A DNA stretch of 64,000 nucleotides, from the NCBI RefSeq assembly GCF_031081985.1, contig NZ_JARWSK010000003.1:62001-126000 (forward strand). Reading direction: 5' to 3'. Position 1 is the first letter of the stretch, and each line of letters begins with the position of its first letter. The notes beneath the pieces are model-generated. The model was not told the DNA's origin. It saw only the letters and a list, made by a program, of their open reading frames with translations, and did not search any database. The position numbers and the translations under genes are program-made. Source of the DNA: Komagataeibacter xylinus (lineage in GTDB: Bacteria > Pseudomonadota > Alphaproteobacteria > Acetobacterales > Acetobacteraceae). Positions 48,313 through 56,334 of the stretch are shown piece by piece.

Positions 48313-48337
48313 AGGGGCGCCGGTAGCGGCGGCGGCT

Positions 48338-48949
48338 CTAGCGGTACACGCCGCGCCCCGGCCTGCGCAGCAGCACGCGCACGGCACCCTGATTGGCCGC
48401 ATGCGGGTGCACTACGGCCAGGATCAGGCGGCCAAGATCGCCGCGCCCCAGCCAGAACGGCAGTTCGCGCCGCAGGATGCCGCCATGATGGCCGCTGCCC
48501 AGCCCGGTAATAATCTCGACACAGCGCACATTGTCGGCATGCGCCTGAATGAGAAAGCCGTGCAGGCGGTGGAACGCCGTCTGCGCCACCTGCCCGTGCA
48601 GGTCCAGCCGGCGCTCGGGGCGCAGCTTGCCGCTCACCAGCCCGCGCCAGCTCGTATCATCGAGCCCCGGCCTGCGCACACCAATCTCGAACGCGCCGCC
48701 CTTTCCCTTCTGCACTGTCAGGCTGTGGCTGGCGGTCTGGTGCACCGCGTGCACGCCGCCCGCAGCAAGGCGCTGCATGATGGCCGCGCGGCTCATGCCC
48801 GGCCTGTCGGCCTCGGGCGGCACGGCAGGCGGCGAAGCGGGCGGCGGCGTCTGGCCCGTGTGGCGTGGCGCGGTCCGGAGCGGCGCGATACCCTGCGCGA
48901 AGGCCGCCCACAGGGCCTGTTCCTCCTCGTTCAGTCTGCGCTGCCTCAC
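48338..48949 (-). CDS. Smr-domain protein
   Basis: 203 residues with a C-terminal Smr (small MutS-related) domain: LDLHGQVAQTAFHRLHGFL (LDLHG motif), VEIITGLGSGHHGGILRRELPFWL (a variant of GxGxHS..LR) and RVLLRR at the end. Smr domains nick nucleic acids in some proteins. The N-terminal half is Pro/Ala-rich with a charged start (QRRLNEEEQALWAAFAQG). GTG at 48949 has AAAGGA; an ATG at 49009 is less supported. In other Alphaproteobacteria the equivalent gene lies directly after mltA; here two genes are between. Confidence 0.88.
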   Translation of the reverse strand: MRQRRLNEEEQALWAAFAQGIAPLRTAPRHTGQTPPPASPPAVPPEADRPGMSRAAIMQRLAAGGVHAVHQTASHSLTVQKGKGGAFEIGVRRPGLDDTSWRGLVSGKLRPERRLDLHGQVAQTAFHRLHGFLIQAHADNVRCVEIITGLGSGHHGGILRRELPFWLGRGDLGRLILAVVHPHAANQGAVRVLLRRPGRGVYR

Positions 48950-49039
48950 GGTATGATTCCTTTCTGCGGGCCGGTGGCCTGCGCGCATAGAATCATACCG
49001 CGCCCGCAAGGTCCATGTTTTCAGGCATGGCGCCCACGC

Positions 49040-49100
49040 AAAAAGAATGCCGCCTTTTTTTGAAAAAAGGCGGCACCTGTAAACATCAGTCGTTTTTTAT
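49040..49100. repeat. palindromic intergenic repeat (R7)
   Basis: AAAAAGAATGCCGCC, hairpin GCCGCCTTTTTTTG / AAAAAAGGCGGC and a diverged end (ACCTGTAAACATCAG) followed by CGTTTTTTATCAGA. It lies in the tandem gap between the peroxidase stop and the Smr start, where it could terminate the peroxidase transcript. Confidence 0.8.
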
Positions 49101-49108
49101 CAGACAAC

Positions 49109-50521
49109 TCAGGGCGTGGTGTTGCGCAGCGTCTCGCCCTGGTAGCGCCCGGTCAGCGTGTTGAGGAAGGCCACGATATCCGCCACGTCAGGGTCGGACA
49201 TGTCATGGTCCGGCGTCTGGTAGCGCGCCATCTTGCGCACGGCCTCATCAAGCGTTGTGACGCTGCCATCATGGAAGTAAGGCGCGGTCAGCGCGATGTT
49301 GCGCAGGTTGGGCACCTTGAAGCGCTCCATGTCAGCCGGGTCGTGCGTGACTTCAAAGCGCCCCCTGTCGGCATCGGTCAGCTTGCCGCCACGGGCCGCG
49401 AAATAATCGCCTTCCAGCCCCATCGGCTCAAGCGCCTGGCCACCCATGGACGGGCCGGTATGGCAGCCAGAACAGCCAACCTGCTTGAACAGCGCGTAGC
49501 CATGCTTTTCCTGCGTGTTCAGTGCGGCGTCATCGCCTTTCAGATACTGGTCAAAGCGGCTGTCCGGGGTGATCAGCGTCTTTTCATATTCGGCGATGGC
49601 GTTGGTGATGGTGGTCTCATCAATCGTATCGCTGCCAAAGGCGGCCGCGAACGCAGGCGCGTAGGTCGGGTCGGCGCGCAGGCGGTCCGCCACGGCGTTC
49701 CAGTCATGCGATCCCATCTCGACCGGGTTCATGACCGGGCCTGCCGCCTGCTGCGCCAGCGTGTCGGCGCGCGCGTTCCAGAACTGCCATCTGCTGAAGC
49801 CCGCATCAAACACCGTCGGCACGTTGATCGGCCCCTTCTGGCCGCCAATGCCGGTGGCCGTGACCAGACCATCCACGCCGCCATGCTGCAGGCTGTGGCA
49901 ACTGGCGCAGTTGGACTTTTCATCACCCGACAGCCTGCGGTCAAAGAACAGGCGCTGGCCCAGCGCCACCTTGTTGGCATCCACCGTGACAGATTCGGGA
50001 ATGGGCTGCACGGGTTCGGCGGCAAAGCGGTCGGCCACGCCGGCGGTGGCGTAATGCTGGCGGCGCACCTGCGCGATCCACGTCAGCATGCTCTCGCGCT
50101 GGCTGGCGGAAAGATGGGCATGCCAGTGCATGAGCAGGTACAGCGTGGGGGGCATGCGGTTCTGGTTGATGACTTCCTCGATGCGGGCCAGCTTTTCCTC
50201 ATCGGGCACGCTGCCATTTTGCAGCGCGTCGATCACCGGTTCCACGCGGAAGTGGCGCAGCCCTTCGGTGCGGTCGCGGCTCATGAGCGGCTGCGCCACG
50301 GGAAGGTGGAAGTAGAACGGCAGTTCAACCTTGGCCGCGTGGCAATAGTCACACCGTGCCTCGCGCACGACATCAAGTGCCGCGGCGGACACGGCATCCA
50401 CGCCCGCACCCGCAGGGGCGGGTGCGGTTGCGTGATCAAAATGGGTGAGATAGGCGACCGTGCCACCATACACCACGCCCCCGGCCACTACCGCCGCCGC
50501 AACCATCTTCCTCATCGACAT
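49109..50521 (-). CDS. tri-haem cytochrome c peroxidase, YhjA-like
   Basis: Periplasmic peroxidase reducing H2O2 with electrons from quinol or cytochromes. 470 residues with an N-terminal membrane anchor (about 7-25) and three CxxCH sites: CDYCH (57-61), CASCH (205-209) and CSGCH (350-354). The first, extra haem domain is as in E. coli YhjA and quinol peroxidases; ordinary CcpA enzymes have only the last two. Conserved peroxidase segments: RLFFDRRLSGD, PINVPTVFDAGF and APYFHDGSVTTLDEAV. It lies 81 bases after the DNA methyltransferase gene, with an inverted repeat between, so it probably has its own control. It would protect the envelope of a strongly respiring cell. Confidence 0.93.
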   Translation of the reverse strand: MSMRKMVAAAVVAGGVVYGGTVAYLTHFDHATAPAPAGAGVDAVSAAALDVVREARCDYCHAAKVELPFYFHLPVAQPLMSRDRTEGLRHFRVEPVIDALQNGSVPDEEKLARIEEVINQNRMPPTLYLLMHWHAHLSASQRESMLTWIAQVRRQHYATAGVADRFAAEPVQPIPESVTVDANKVALGQRLFFDRRLSGDEKSNCASCHSLQHGGVDGLVTATGIGGQKGPINVPTVFDAGFSRWQFWNARADTLAQQAAGPVMNPVEMGSHDWNAVADRLRADPTYAPAFAAAFGSDTIDETTITNAIAEYEKTLITPDSRFDQYLKGDDAALNTQEKHGYALFKQVGCSGCHTGPSMGGQALEPMGLEGDYFAARGGKLTDADRGRFEVTHDPADMERFKVPNLRNIALTAPYFHDGSVTTLDEAVRKMARYQTPDHDMSDPDVADIVAFLNTLTGRYQGETLRNTTP

Positions 50522-50583
50522 GCAAAACCCTTTCGCTTGGCCTGCGGACGTTCTGGTCGATTGGGGGATTATTTGTCAAAACA

Positions 50584-50603
50584 ATCGTTTTAATGAAAAC
50601 GAT
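50584..50603. promoter_or_regulatory. inverted repeat upstream of the peroxidase gene
   Basis: ATCGTTTT - AATG - AAAACGAT, exact 8-base arms, touching the methyltransferase stop codon and 62 bases upstream of the peroxidase start. On the minus strand it is followed by TGTTTTGAC. It could be an operator or a weak terminator; neither is proven. Confidence 0.5.
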
Positions 50604-51493
50604 CAATAATTTCGATCATCCATACCATCCGCGCCCGCTTCAGCCGCCGCCATAGCTTGCCGCACGCGCTGGCGGGCCACATTGACATAGATGGTATCGA
50701 GATCAATTCCGATGCCCCGCCCCCCTTCGCGCACGGCGGCGACAAGCGTGGTGCCCGTGCCCATGAAGGGGTCGAGCACCACCGGCGCGCTCTTGCCATG
50801 CAGGCGGATGCACATCTGCGGCAGCATGACGGGAAACGTGCCGGGATGATGGAATTTCTGCGCCTTGCCCTGCACCGTCTCATACGGGATGAACCACGTA
50901 TCACCCCGGCAGCGCCGATCCTGGCGGTGGCCACGGCGCACGATGTTGGACTTGTCCATGTAGGGCACGCCAATATCGAGCCGGTTCAGCCCGACATCGC
51001 CCGTGCGGGTCAGGTGGAACAGGTGCTCGTGGTTGCGGTTGAGGTAACGGTGGCTGTTGACCGGCTTGAAGTGGCCATGCGTGTCAGTTCCGACCGAGAT
51101 CGACTTGACCCAGGCAATATGGTTTTGCAGCACGAACAGCTCGCGCAGCCGCACCATGAGCTCGAACGGCAGCCACGGCTGCGCCGATGACCCGGCCACG
51201 TTGAGGAAGAACGACCCGTCAGGCCGCATCACGCGCCGCACCTCGCGCGCGATCTCGACCATCCAGTCCAGATAGCCGTCCTCTTCCAGCCGGTCGCGAT
51301 AGGTACGGTATTTCAGGCCGATATTATAGGGCGGCGAGGTCACGACCACATCCACGCTATCGGCTTCCATGCGGCGCAGCGCGCGCAGGCAGTCGCCGCG
51401 CACGAGCAGGTGCGGCCCCTCGGTGTAACGGACAGTCCGCGGCAGGCGGGGTGTGGATGCGGAAACCTGCCCCGCGCGGGGTCGCCCTGTCAT
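50603..51493 (-). CDS. site-specific DNA methyltransferase, TSPPY type, orphan
   Basis: 296 residues. Motif IV reads TSPPYNIG (52-59), followed about 190 residues later by motif I DPFMGTGTTLVA (about 244-255), the beta-class order. The SPPY form suggests cytosine-N4 methylation, though adenine-N6 is possible. Target recognition lies between (GVPYMDKSNIVRRGHRQ, HRYLNRNHEHLFH). It is not CcrM: it lacks DPPYN and the C-terminal CcrM domain. No restriction endonuclease gene is adjacent, so it is orphan and may be regulatory. It sits between mltA (36-base gap) and the peroxidase gene. Confidence 0.9.
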   Translation of the reverse strand: MTGRPRAGQVSASTPRLPRTVRYTEGPHLLVRGDCLRALRRMEADSVDVVVTSPPYNIGLKYRTYRDRLEEDGYLDWMVEIAREVRRVMRPDGSFFLNVAGSSAQPWLPFELMVRLRELFVLQNHIAWVKSISVGTDTHGHFKPVNSHRYLNRNHEHLFHLTRTGDVGLNRLDIGVPYMDKSNIVRRGHRQDRRCRGDTWFIPYETVQGKAQKFHHPGTFPVMLPQMCIRLHGKSAPVVLDPFMGTGTTLVAAVREGGRGIGIDLDTIYVNVARQRVRQAMAAAEAGADGMDDRNY

Positions 51494-51529
51494 GATGCTG
51501 CTACGCTCTTAACTCCGCCCGGGGCGGAC

Positions 51530-52747
51530 CTAGTGTTTGTGTTTATGCCTGTGCTTCTTTTCCCGCCCCGGTTCGCTGCGGGGCACCAGCAGGATCATCT
51601 GGCCGGGTGAATGCAGGTTTCCCGCTGCCTGCGCGGCTTCCGGCCCCCAGCCCATATACAGGTCGGCGCGTTCCGGTCCCTTGATGTCGGTGCCCAGATC
51701 CTGCGCGAAATCAAGCCGGTTCCACGCAGCAAGGTGGCCTGCAACCGGGACCTGCGTCTGCACCCATACCGGGCTTCCCAACGGAATGTAAGAGCGGTCG
51801 ACCGCCATGGAGCGCCCCGGTGTCAGCGGCACGCCCAGCGCGCCCGGCGCACCGGCCAGCGGGCTGTCGGATGGCAGTTCGCGGAAGAAGACGTAATTGG
51901 GGTTCTGCTCCATCACCGCCCGCGCCTTGCCCGGATTCGCTTCCAGCCAGCCCCGGATGGAGGCCATGTTGACATCATCGCTGCCAATCAGGCCCTGCGC
52001 CACCATGGCCCGGCCCAGCGGCACGTAAGGCTGGCCATTGAGGCCATCAAAGCCAAGGCGGACGATCTCGTCATTGGGCAGGCGTACGCGGCCTGAACCC
52101 TGAATCTGCAGGAAGAACAGGTCAACCGGGTCGGCCAGCCACAGCAGTTCGAGCTTTTGATGGGCAAGCGCGCCCTCATCAATCTGCGCGCGGGTCCAGT
52201 AGGGCACGATCTGCCCGTCATGCAGGCGCCCGGTCACGACATTGCCCTGCGCGTCACGCTGGCGCAGCAGGTCAGACGGCCTGCGATAGACGGGGGTCTG
52301 GTAAATGCCGCCACGGCGCAGGGAGCCGCGGATCTCGGGCTCATAATAGCCGGTGAACAGCATGCCACCCGCGCGCTTGCCTGCGGCCACGCGGGTCGGC
52401 ACGAACCATTGCTCGAAAAATGCCCGCGCCGCAGCCCGGTCGCCGGTCGGCACCGCGCGGGCTGCCGTGCAGGCGGCCTGCCAGTCACCCACCTGATGGC
52501 CCGCATGCGCGGAAACATCGCCCCCCAGCCCGCTTTCAGGCGGCAGGCTCTCGATCTTGTGGCATTCAGCCAGAAAGACGGGAAGCGCCTCTTCAAGCGC
52601 ATCGTCCTGCCATCCGGGCAGCCTGCTGAAGGAGAGTGCGCGGGCATGGGGCGATGGTGCCTTCGCTCCCAGCGTGGGAGACTCCATGTGGCACCCACAC
52701 AGGGCGACTGCGGCGCACAACGGCGCGATACGCTTAAACACTTTCAT
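51530..52747 (-). CDS. mltA: membrane-bound lytic murein transglycosylase A
   Basis: Cleaves peptidoglycan glycan strands to anhydro-muropeptides; outer-membrane lipoprotein. 405 residues. The lipobox is ALCGC (Cys19), the MltA core includes FTGYYEPEIRGS, FFLQIQGSGRVRLPN and the catalytic Asp region FAQDLGTDIKGPERADLYMGWG. The C-terminus has an unusual tail of His/Lys/Arg (KKHRHKHKH). Between a Tim44-like gene (52 bases upstream) and the methyltransferase gene. Confidence 0.95.
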   Translation of the reverse strand: MKVFKRIAPLCAAVALCGCHMESPTLGAKAPSPHARALSFSRLPGWQDDALEEALPVFLAECHKIESLPPESGLGGDVSAHAGHQVGDWQAACTAARAVPTGDRAAARAFFEQWFVPTRVAAGKRAGGMLFTGYYEPEIRGSLRRGGIYQTPVYRRPSDLLRQRDAQGNVVTGRLHDGQIVPYWTRAQIDEGALAHQKLELLWLADPVDLFFLQIQGSGRVRLPNDEIVRLGFDGLNGQPYVPLGRAMVAQGLIGSDDVNMASIRGWLEANPGKARAVMEQNPNYVFFRELPSDSPLAGAPGALGVPLTPGRSMAVDRSYIPLGSPVWVQTQVPVAGHLAAWNRLDFAQDLGTDIKGPERADLYMGWGPEAAQAAGNLHSPGQMILLVPRSEPGREKKHRHKHKH

Positions 52748-52799
52748 AAAGATGTATTTATCATGACTTTATTGGTGAAAGTAAGGCCGTTCATTCACC

Positions 52800-53480
52800 T
52801 TACGCGCTGCGGCTTGCCCCAAGCCGCCAGCCATCACCATTAACGCCAAGAATACGCTCGAATACCCACAGGTCGGAGAACTCGGTTACCGCATCCACGC
52901 CCGCAACGGGCTGGCCGTTACCATCGAGCGTGACGCTGATCTGGTCGGACACGATGCGCACCTCGATATGGGCGACAGGGTTGGGGCCTGTCGTCTCGTC
53001 GATATCCGCGCCAATGATGGCAATATCGGTAATATCACGGATTTCGCTGCGCAGCGTCTCGCCCGCCTGCTGGCGCGAGGTGATCGCGGCCTCGAACGCC
53101 GTGAAGGTGGCCGCCGTGAGCAGCGTACGCAGCGTGTTCAGGTCGCCCGCCGCATAGGCGGTCACGATCTGGCGGAAGGCCGCCTCCGTGCCCTTGGCAA
53201 ACCCGTCTGGCGTAAAATCGGGCTGGAGCGCCGCGATGCGGGCCAGCACGCCGCCTACGCGCGTATCGGGCGTGGGAATGTCATAGGTTACGGCGGGGGG
53301 TGGCGGTTCGGGCGCCGTTTCCACCACCGTGGGGGCCATGGGCGGTGGCGCCACGGGACGGGGTGCCGGCTCGGCGCCAACGCGGCGACCGAGGATACTG
53401 CGCAGCCGCAGCACGAGAAAAACAGCCACCAGCCCCAGAACAATCAGATCCAGCGGAAAATGACCAAAAGAAAAATTCAT
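52800..53480 (-). CDS. Tim44/TimA-domain protein
   Basis: 226-residue inner-membrane protein: one N-terminal helix (LDLIVLGLVAVFLVLRLRSILGRR), a Pro-rich linker of about 40 residues, then the Tim44-like domain (about 90-226) with FRQIVTAYAAGDLNTLRTLL and WVFERILGVNGDGWRLGA. The family includes mitochondrial Tim44, which tethers the import motor; bacterial relatives are poorly understood. It is divergent from secB and followed by mltA, an arrangement I know from other Alphaproteobacteria. Confidence 0.9.
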   Translation of the reverse strand: MNFSFGHFPLDLIVLGLVAVFLVLRLRSILGRRVGAEPAPRPVAPPPMAPTVVETAPEPPPPAVTYDIPTPDTRVGGVLARIAALQPDFTPDGFAKGTEAAFRQIVTAYAAGDLNTLRTLLTAATFTAFEAAITSRQQAGETLRSEIRDITDIAIIGADIDETTGPNPVAHIEVRIVSDQISVTLDGNGQPVAGVDAVTEFSDLWVFERILGVNGDGWRLGASRSA

Positions 53481-53686
53481 GCCGCGCGTCCATTACCGCA
53501 GGCGGGCCGACCTGCCAAAGATTACCCTACGTCACAACATAGGCAACGCCCGGAGCCAGCACAATGCGCCACGGCCGTTAAAATTCCGGCGGCTGGTATG
53601 GCATCACCTGCATACCCATGCTACGGCCAGAGAATACGGTACCCTTAAATCCTTTTGCGTCTCTCTTGTGGGGAATACAGACAAGC

Positions 53687-54208
53687 ATGTCCGACACGAC
53701 CAAGCCGCCCACCCCTGAAAACGACCAGACCGCCCCCCCGGCCCAGCCGCTGGCGATCAACCTGCAATACATCAAGGATCTTTCGTTCGAAGTGCCCGCC
53801 GGGGCGGAAATCTTCGCAACGCTGCGCACCAACCCGCAGATTTCGGTCAACATTGACGTGCAGGCCAACCGTCTGGAACCCGACCAGATGGTGTTTGAGG
53901 TGATCCTGGCCGTAAAGACCGAAGCCAGCGAGCCGCCGCAGAAGGAAGGTGGCCCGCAGGGGCGTCCGGTGTTCATTGCCGAGCTGGCCTATGCCTGCAT
54001 CGTGACCCTGACCAACCCGCCCGCCGAGCTTGTCGAGCCGATCCTGCTCGTTGAAGTGCCGCGCCTGATCTTCCCCTATGTGCGCAACATCCTCAGCGAG
54101 GTCACGCGTGATGGCGGGTTCCCGCCCGTGGTGCTACAGCCGATCGACTTCGTGGCGCTGTGGCAGGCCAAGCGTAACTCGTTTGACCAGACGCCGGGTC
54201 ACGCCTGA
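53687..54208 (+). CDS. secB: protein-export chaperone SecB
   Basis: Tetrameric cytosolic chaperone that keeps preproteins unfolded and hands them to SecA. 173 residues. A polar N-terminal tail (about 20) precedes INLQYIKDLSFEVP (SecB start motif), then FIAELAYACIVTL, LVEVPRLIFPYVRNILSEVTRDGGFPPVVLQPIDFVALW, the signature of the family. GGGGAATAC upstream is the likely ribosome site. Single gene, terminated at 54236-54268. Confidence 0.97.
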   Translation: MSDTTKPPTPENDQTAPPAQPLAINLQYIKDLSFEVPAGAEIFATLRTNPQISVNIDVQANRLEPDQMVFEVILAVKTEASEPPQKEGGPQGRPVFIAELAYACIVTLTNPPAELVEPILLVEVPRLIFPYVRNILSEVTRDGGFPPVVLQPIDFVALWQAKRNSFDQTPGHA

Positions 54209-54235
54209 TCCTTCTGGCCATTACGGTTACAGGCA

Positions 54236-54268
54236 AAAGGCCGGGGGCATGTGCTCCCGGCTTTTTTC
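54236..54268 (+). terminator. rho-independent terminator of secB
   Basis: Ten-pair stem (one mismatch) GCCGGGGGCA / TGCTCCCGGC followed by six T; about 28 bases past the secB stop. Confidence 0.88.
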
Positions 54269-54311
54269 ATGGGTCGTGCAATTCATGCGCCAAGGCTGTT
54301 ATTTTGCCAGA

Positions 54312-54390
54312 CACTGTTTAAAAACAACTCATTGATAAAAAACATAAAAATTTCCGGGTGCCGCTTTTTTCAAAAAGCTTCACCAAAAAC
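54312..54390. repeat. palindromic repeat with extra module (R8)
   Basis: ACTGTTTAAAAACAACTC at 54312-54330, ATTGATAAAAAAC and ATAAAAATTTCCGGGTGCC, then a hairpin CGCTTTTTT / CAAAAAGCTTCACCAAAAAC. The first module is the reverse complement of 33023-33046 in copy R5. It appears to join the left arm of one copy to the right arm of another. It lies between convergent secB and hemD. Confidence 0.85.
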
Positions 54391-54453
54391 AGCCTTATGA
54401 TTTCTGGATGTTTTCCAGGCTGACTTTTCACATAGTCTGTCTGGAATTGCCGT

Positions 54454-55161
54454 TCAGCGGGCTTCGCCAAGGCAGGCAAGCATGGCGGCCTGATCCGGTC
54501 GGGCCGCCACGCATATGTTGCGCCATGCAGGCCCTGCCGCCAAGGCGTTCGCCACGCCCGCTGACATAGCCACCGCCACCACATGCCGCAGCATCGCGGT
54601 CTGCGCCGCATTCAGCGCGGCCAGAAAAGCCTGCGCCGTGCGGGTGGAATAGAACAGGATCGCCGCCACCTGCCCTGCCACCAGCGCCTGCGCTGCCTGC
54701 GCGGGCAGACGCTGTTCAGGGCTGACCGCATAGACGCAGCGCCGCATGACGCGAAACCCCTCCGCCCGCAGCGCCTGCGCCATGTCACGCCCATAGCCAC
54801 GCCCCACGGCCAGCAACAGCAGGCCACGCGCGGGCAGGGCCGCACGCAACAGGCCGCCGAGATCATCCGCCGTGCCACCCGCCGGGACGACATGTGTAAA
54901 ACCGGCCACGCGCGCCCGCGCGCCCGTGGCCTCACCTACCACGTAGCAGGGTACATCGTGCCATGCGGGGCGATTGATAGCGGCAATGGCCTGCCCGCTG
55001 GTCAGCACGATGGCGTCCGGCCGGGGCGTGGCCGGGGCAAGGGAAAGCTGTTCGACATGCAGCATGGAAGCCGCGATGGGCCGCCACCCCAGCCCGGCCA
55101 CCGCCGCCATGGTGGGGGCGAGGCCCGGCGGGGGGCGGGTAATGATGACCCCGTTCTGCAT
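54454..55161 (-). CDS. hemD: uroporphyrinogen-III synthase
   Basis: Closes hydroxymethylbilane to uroporphyrinogen III, the branch point of haem and corrinoids. 235 residues, poorly conserved as usual: VIITRPPPGLAPT at the start, DAIVLTSGQAIAAI, VVGEATGARARVAGF and AAILFYSTRTAQAF in the second half. Start ATG 55161 (MQNGVI). It lies 19 bases after hemC, the previous pathway step. Confidence 0.9.
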   Translation of the reverse strand: MQNGVIITRPPPGLAPTMAAVAGLGWRPIAASMLHVEQLSLAPATPRPDAIVLTSGQAIAAINRPAWHDVPCYVVGEATGARARVAGFTHVVPAGGTADDLGGLLRAALPARGLLLLAVGRGYGRDMAQALRAEGFRVMRRCVYAVSPEQRLPAQAAQALVAGQVAAILFYSTRTAQAFLAALNAAQTAMLRHVVAVAMSAGVANALAAGPAWRNICVAARPDQAAMLACLGEAR

Positions 55162-55180
55162 GGCGGGGGCGTTGTGCTGG

Positions 55181-56263
55181 TCAGGCGCTCTCGGCAAAGA
55201 TGTCAGCCGGGCTGTCGGCGCGCAGGCTGCGGCCAAGGTCACGACCCAGACGGGCTGCATCGGACGGTGCGCCGCTGATCGAGCGCTTGAGCAGGAAGGA
55301 ACCGTCTTCACGCGCCACAAGCCCGGTCAGGTGCAGTTCCGGCGCGCCACCGGCCACGACCGGGATCAGCCGTGCGTACCCGCCAATGGGGGTGCGGCAC
55401 GAGCCATCAAGCTCTGCCAGCAGCGCGCGCTCGGCGGTGGCCACGGCGCGGGCCTCGTAATCCTCGATGGCGGAAAGCAGCTCGCGCAGTTCCACATCGC
55501 TTTCGCGCACGGTCACACCCACAATGCCCTGCCCCGCCGCCGGCACCATGATGGTGGGGTCAAGGATCACGTCGGCGCGGTCTTCCATGCCAAGGCGGCG
55601 CAGGCCCGCATAGGCCAGCAGGGTGGCATCGCACTGGCGCGCGGCCAGCTTGTCGAGCCGTGTCTGCACATTGCCGCGCAGCAGGCCGAATTTCAGGTCA
55701 GGGCGCACATGCAGCATCTGCGCCTGCCGCCGCACCGAGGCACAGCCCACCAGCGCACCCTGCGGCAGCACGGCATACGGGTCTGCCGGGTCAGGCTCGC
55801 CGCAGCCGGGGCCGAGGATCAGCACATCGCGCGCATCCTCGCGCTTGAGCGTGCAGGCCAGCACCAGCCCTGGCGGCAGCGTGGTTTCGAGATCCTTGAG
55901 GCTATGGACGGCAAAATCGATCCGGCCATCAAGCAGCGCTTCATGGATTTCCTTGGCGAACAGGCCCTTGCCGCCAATTTCAGCCAGCTTGCGGTTGAGC
56001 ACCTGATCGCCCGTGGTGCTGATCTGGTGCTCCTGAAACGCACCCATGTCGCGCAGAACGGGGCAGAAGCGGGTCAGCACCGTAAGGAAGGCGCGCGTCT
56101 GCACCAGTGCCAGCGGGGAGGCCCGCGTTCCGACCTTCAGCGGTAGCTGCCGCCGGTGGGGTTCGGTCTGGGTGGCTTCCTTTCGCTGGCGTGCAGCAGC
56201 CTCGGCCGCGACTTTCTGTAGCGCGGACGATGGAAACGGGGCGGATGGCTTTGCGGACTCCAT
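55181..56263 (-). CDS. hemC: hydroxymethylbilane synthase (porphobilinogen deaminase)
   Basis: Polymerises four porphobilinogens to hydroxymethylbilane. 360 residues, longer than usual by an N-terminal polar extension of about 40 residues (MESAKPSAPFPSSA...); the core starts at LKVGTRASPLALVQ. Seen: DQVLNRKLAEIGGKGLFAKEIHEALL, FAVHSLKDLETTLP, GNVQTRLDKL and the cofactor Cys in GSCRTPIGGYA near 288. A shorter start inside the extension is possible. Operon with hemD; divergent from tsaD with about 70 bases between. Confidence 0.96.
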   Translation of the reverse strand: MESAKPSAPFPSSALQKVAAEAAARQRKEATQTEPHRRQLPLKVGTRASPLALVQTRAFLTVLTRFCPVLRDMGAFQEHQISTTGDQVLNRKLAEIGGKGLFAKEIHEALLDGRIDFAVHSLKDLETTLPPGLVLACTLKREDARDVLILGPGCGEPDPADPYAVLPQGALVGCASVRRQAQMLHVRPDLKFGLLRGNVQTRLDKLAARQCDATLLAYAGLRRLGMEDRADVILDPTIMVPAAGQGIVGVTVRESDVELRELLSAIEDYEARAVATAERALLAELDGSCRTPIGGYARLIPVVAGGAPELHLTGLVAREDGSFLLKRSISGAPSDAARLGRDLGRSLRADSPADIFAESA

Positions 56264-56334
56264 ATCGCGTGTCTATTACCGCATCGCGATAAAGGAAAGA
56301 TGACAATCGACACATCCGGATTGTAAATTACGCC

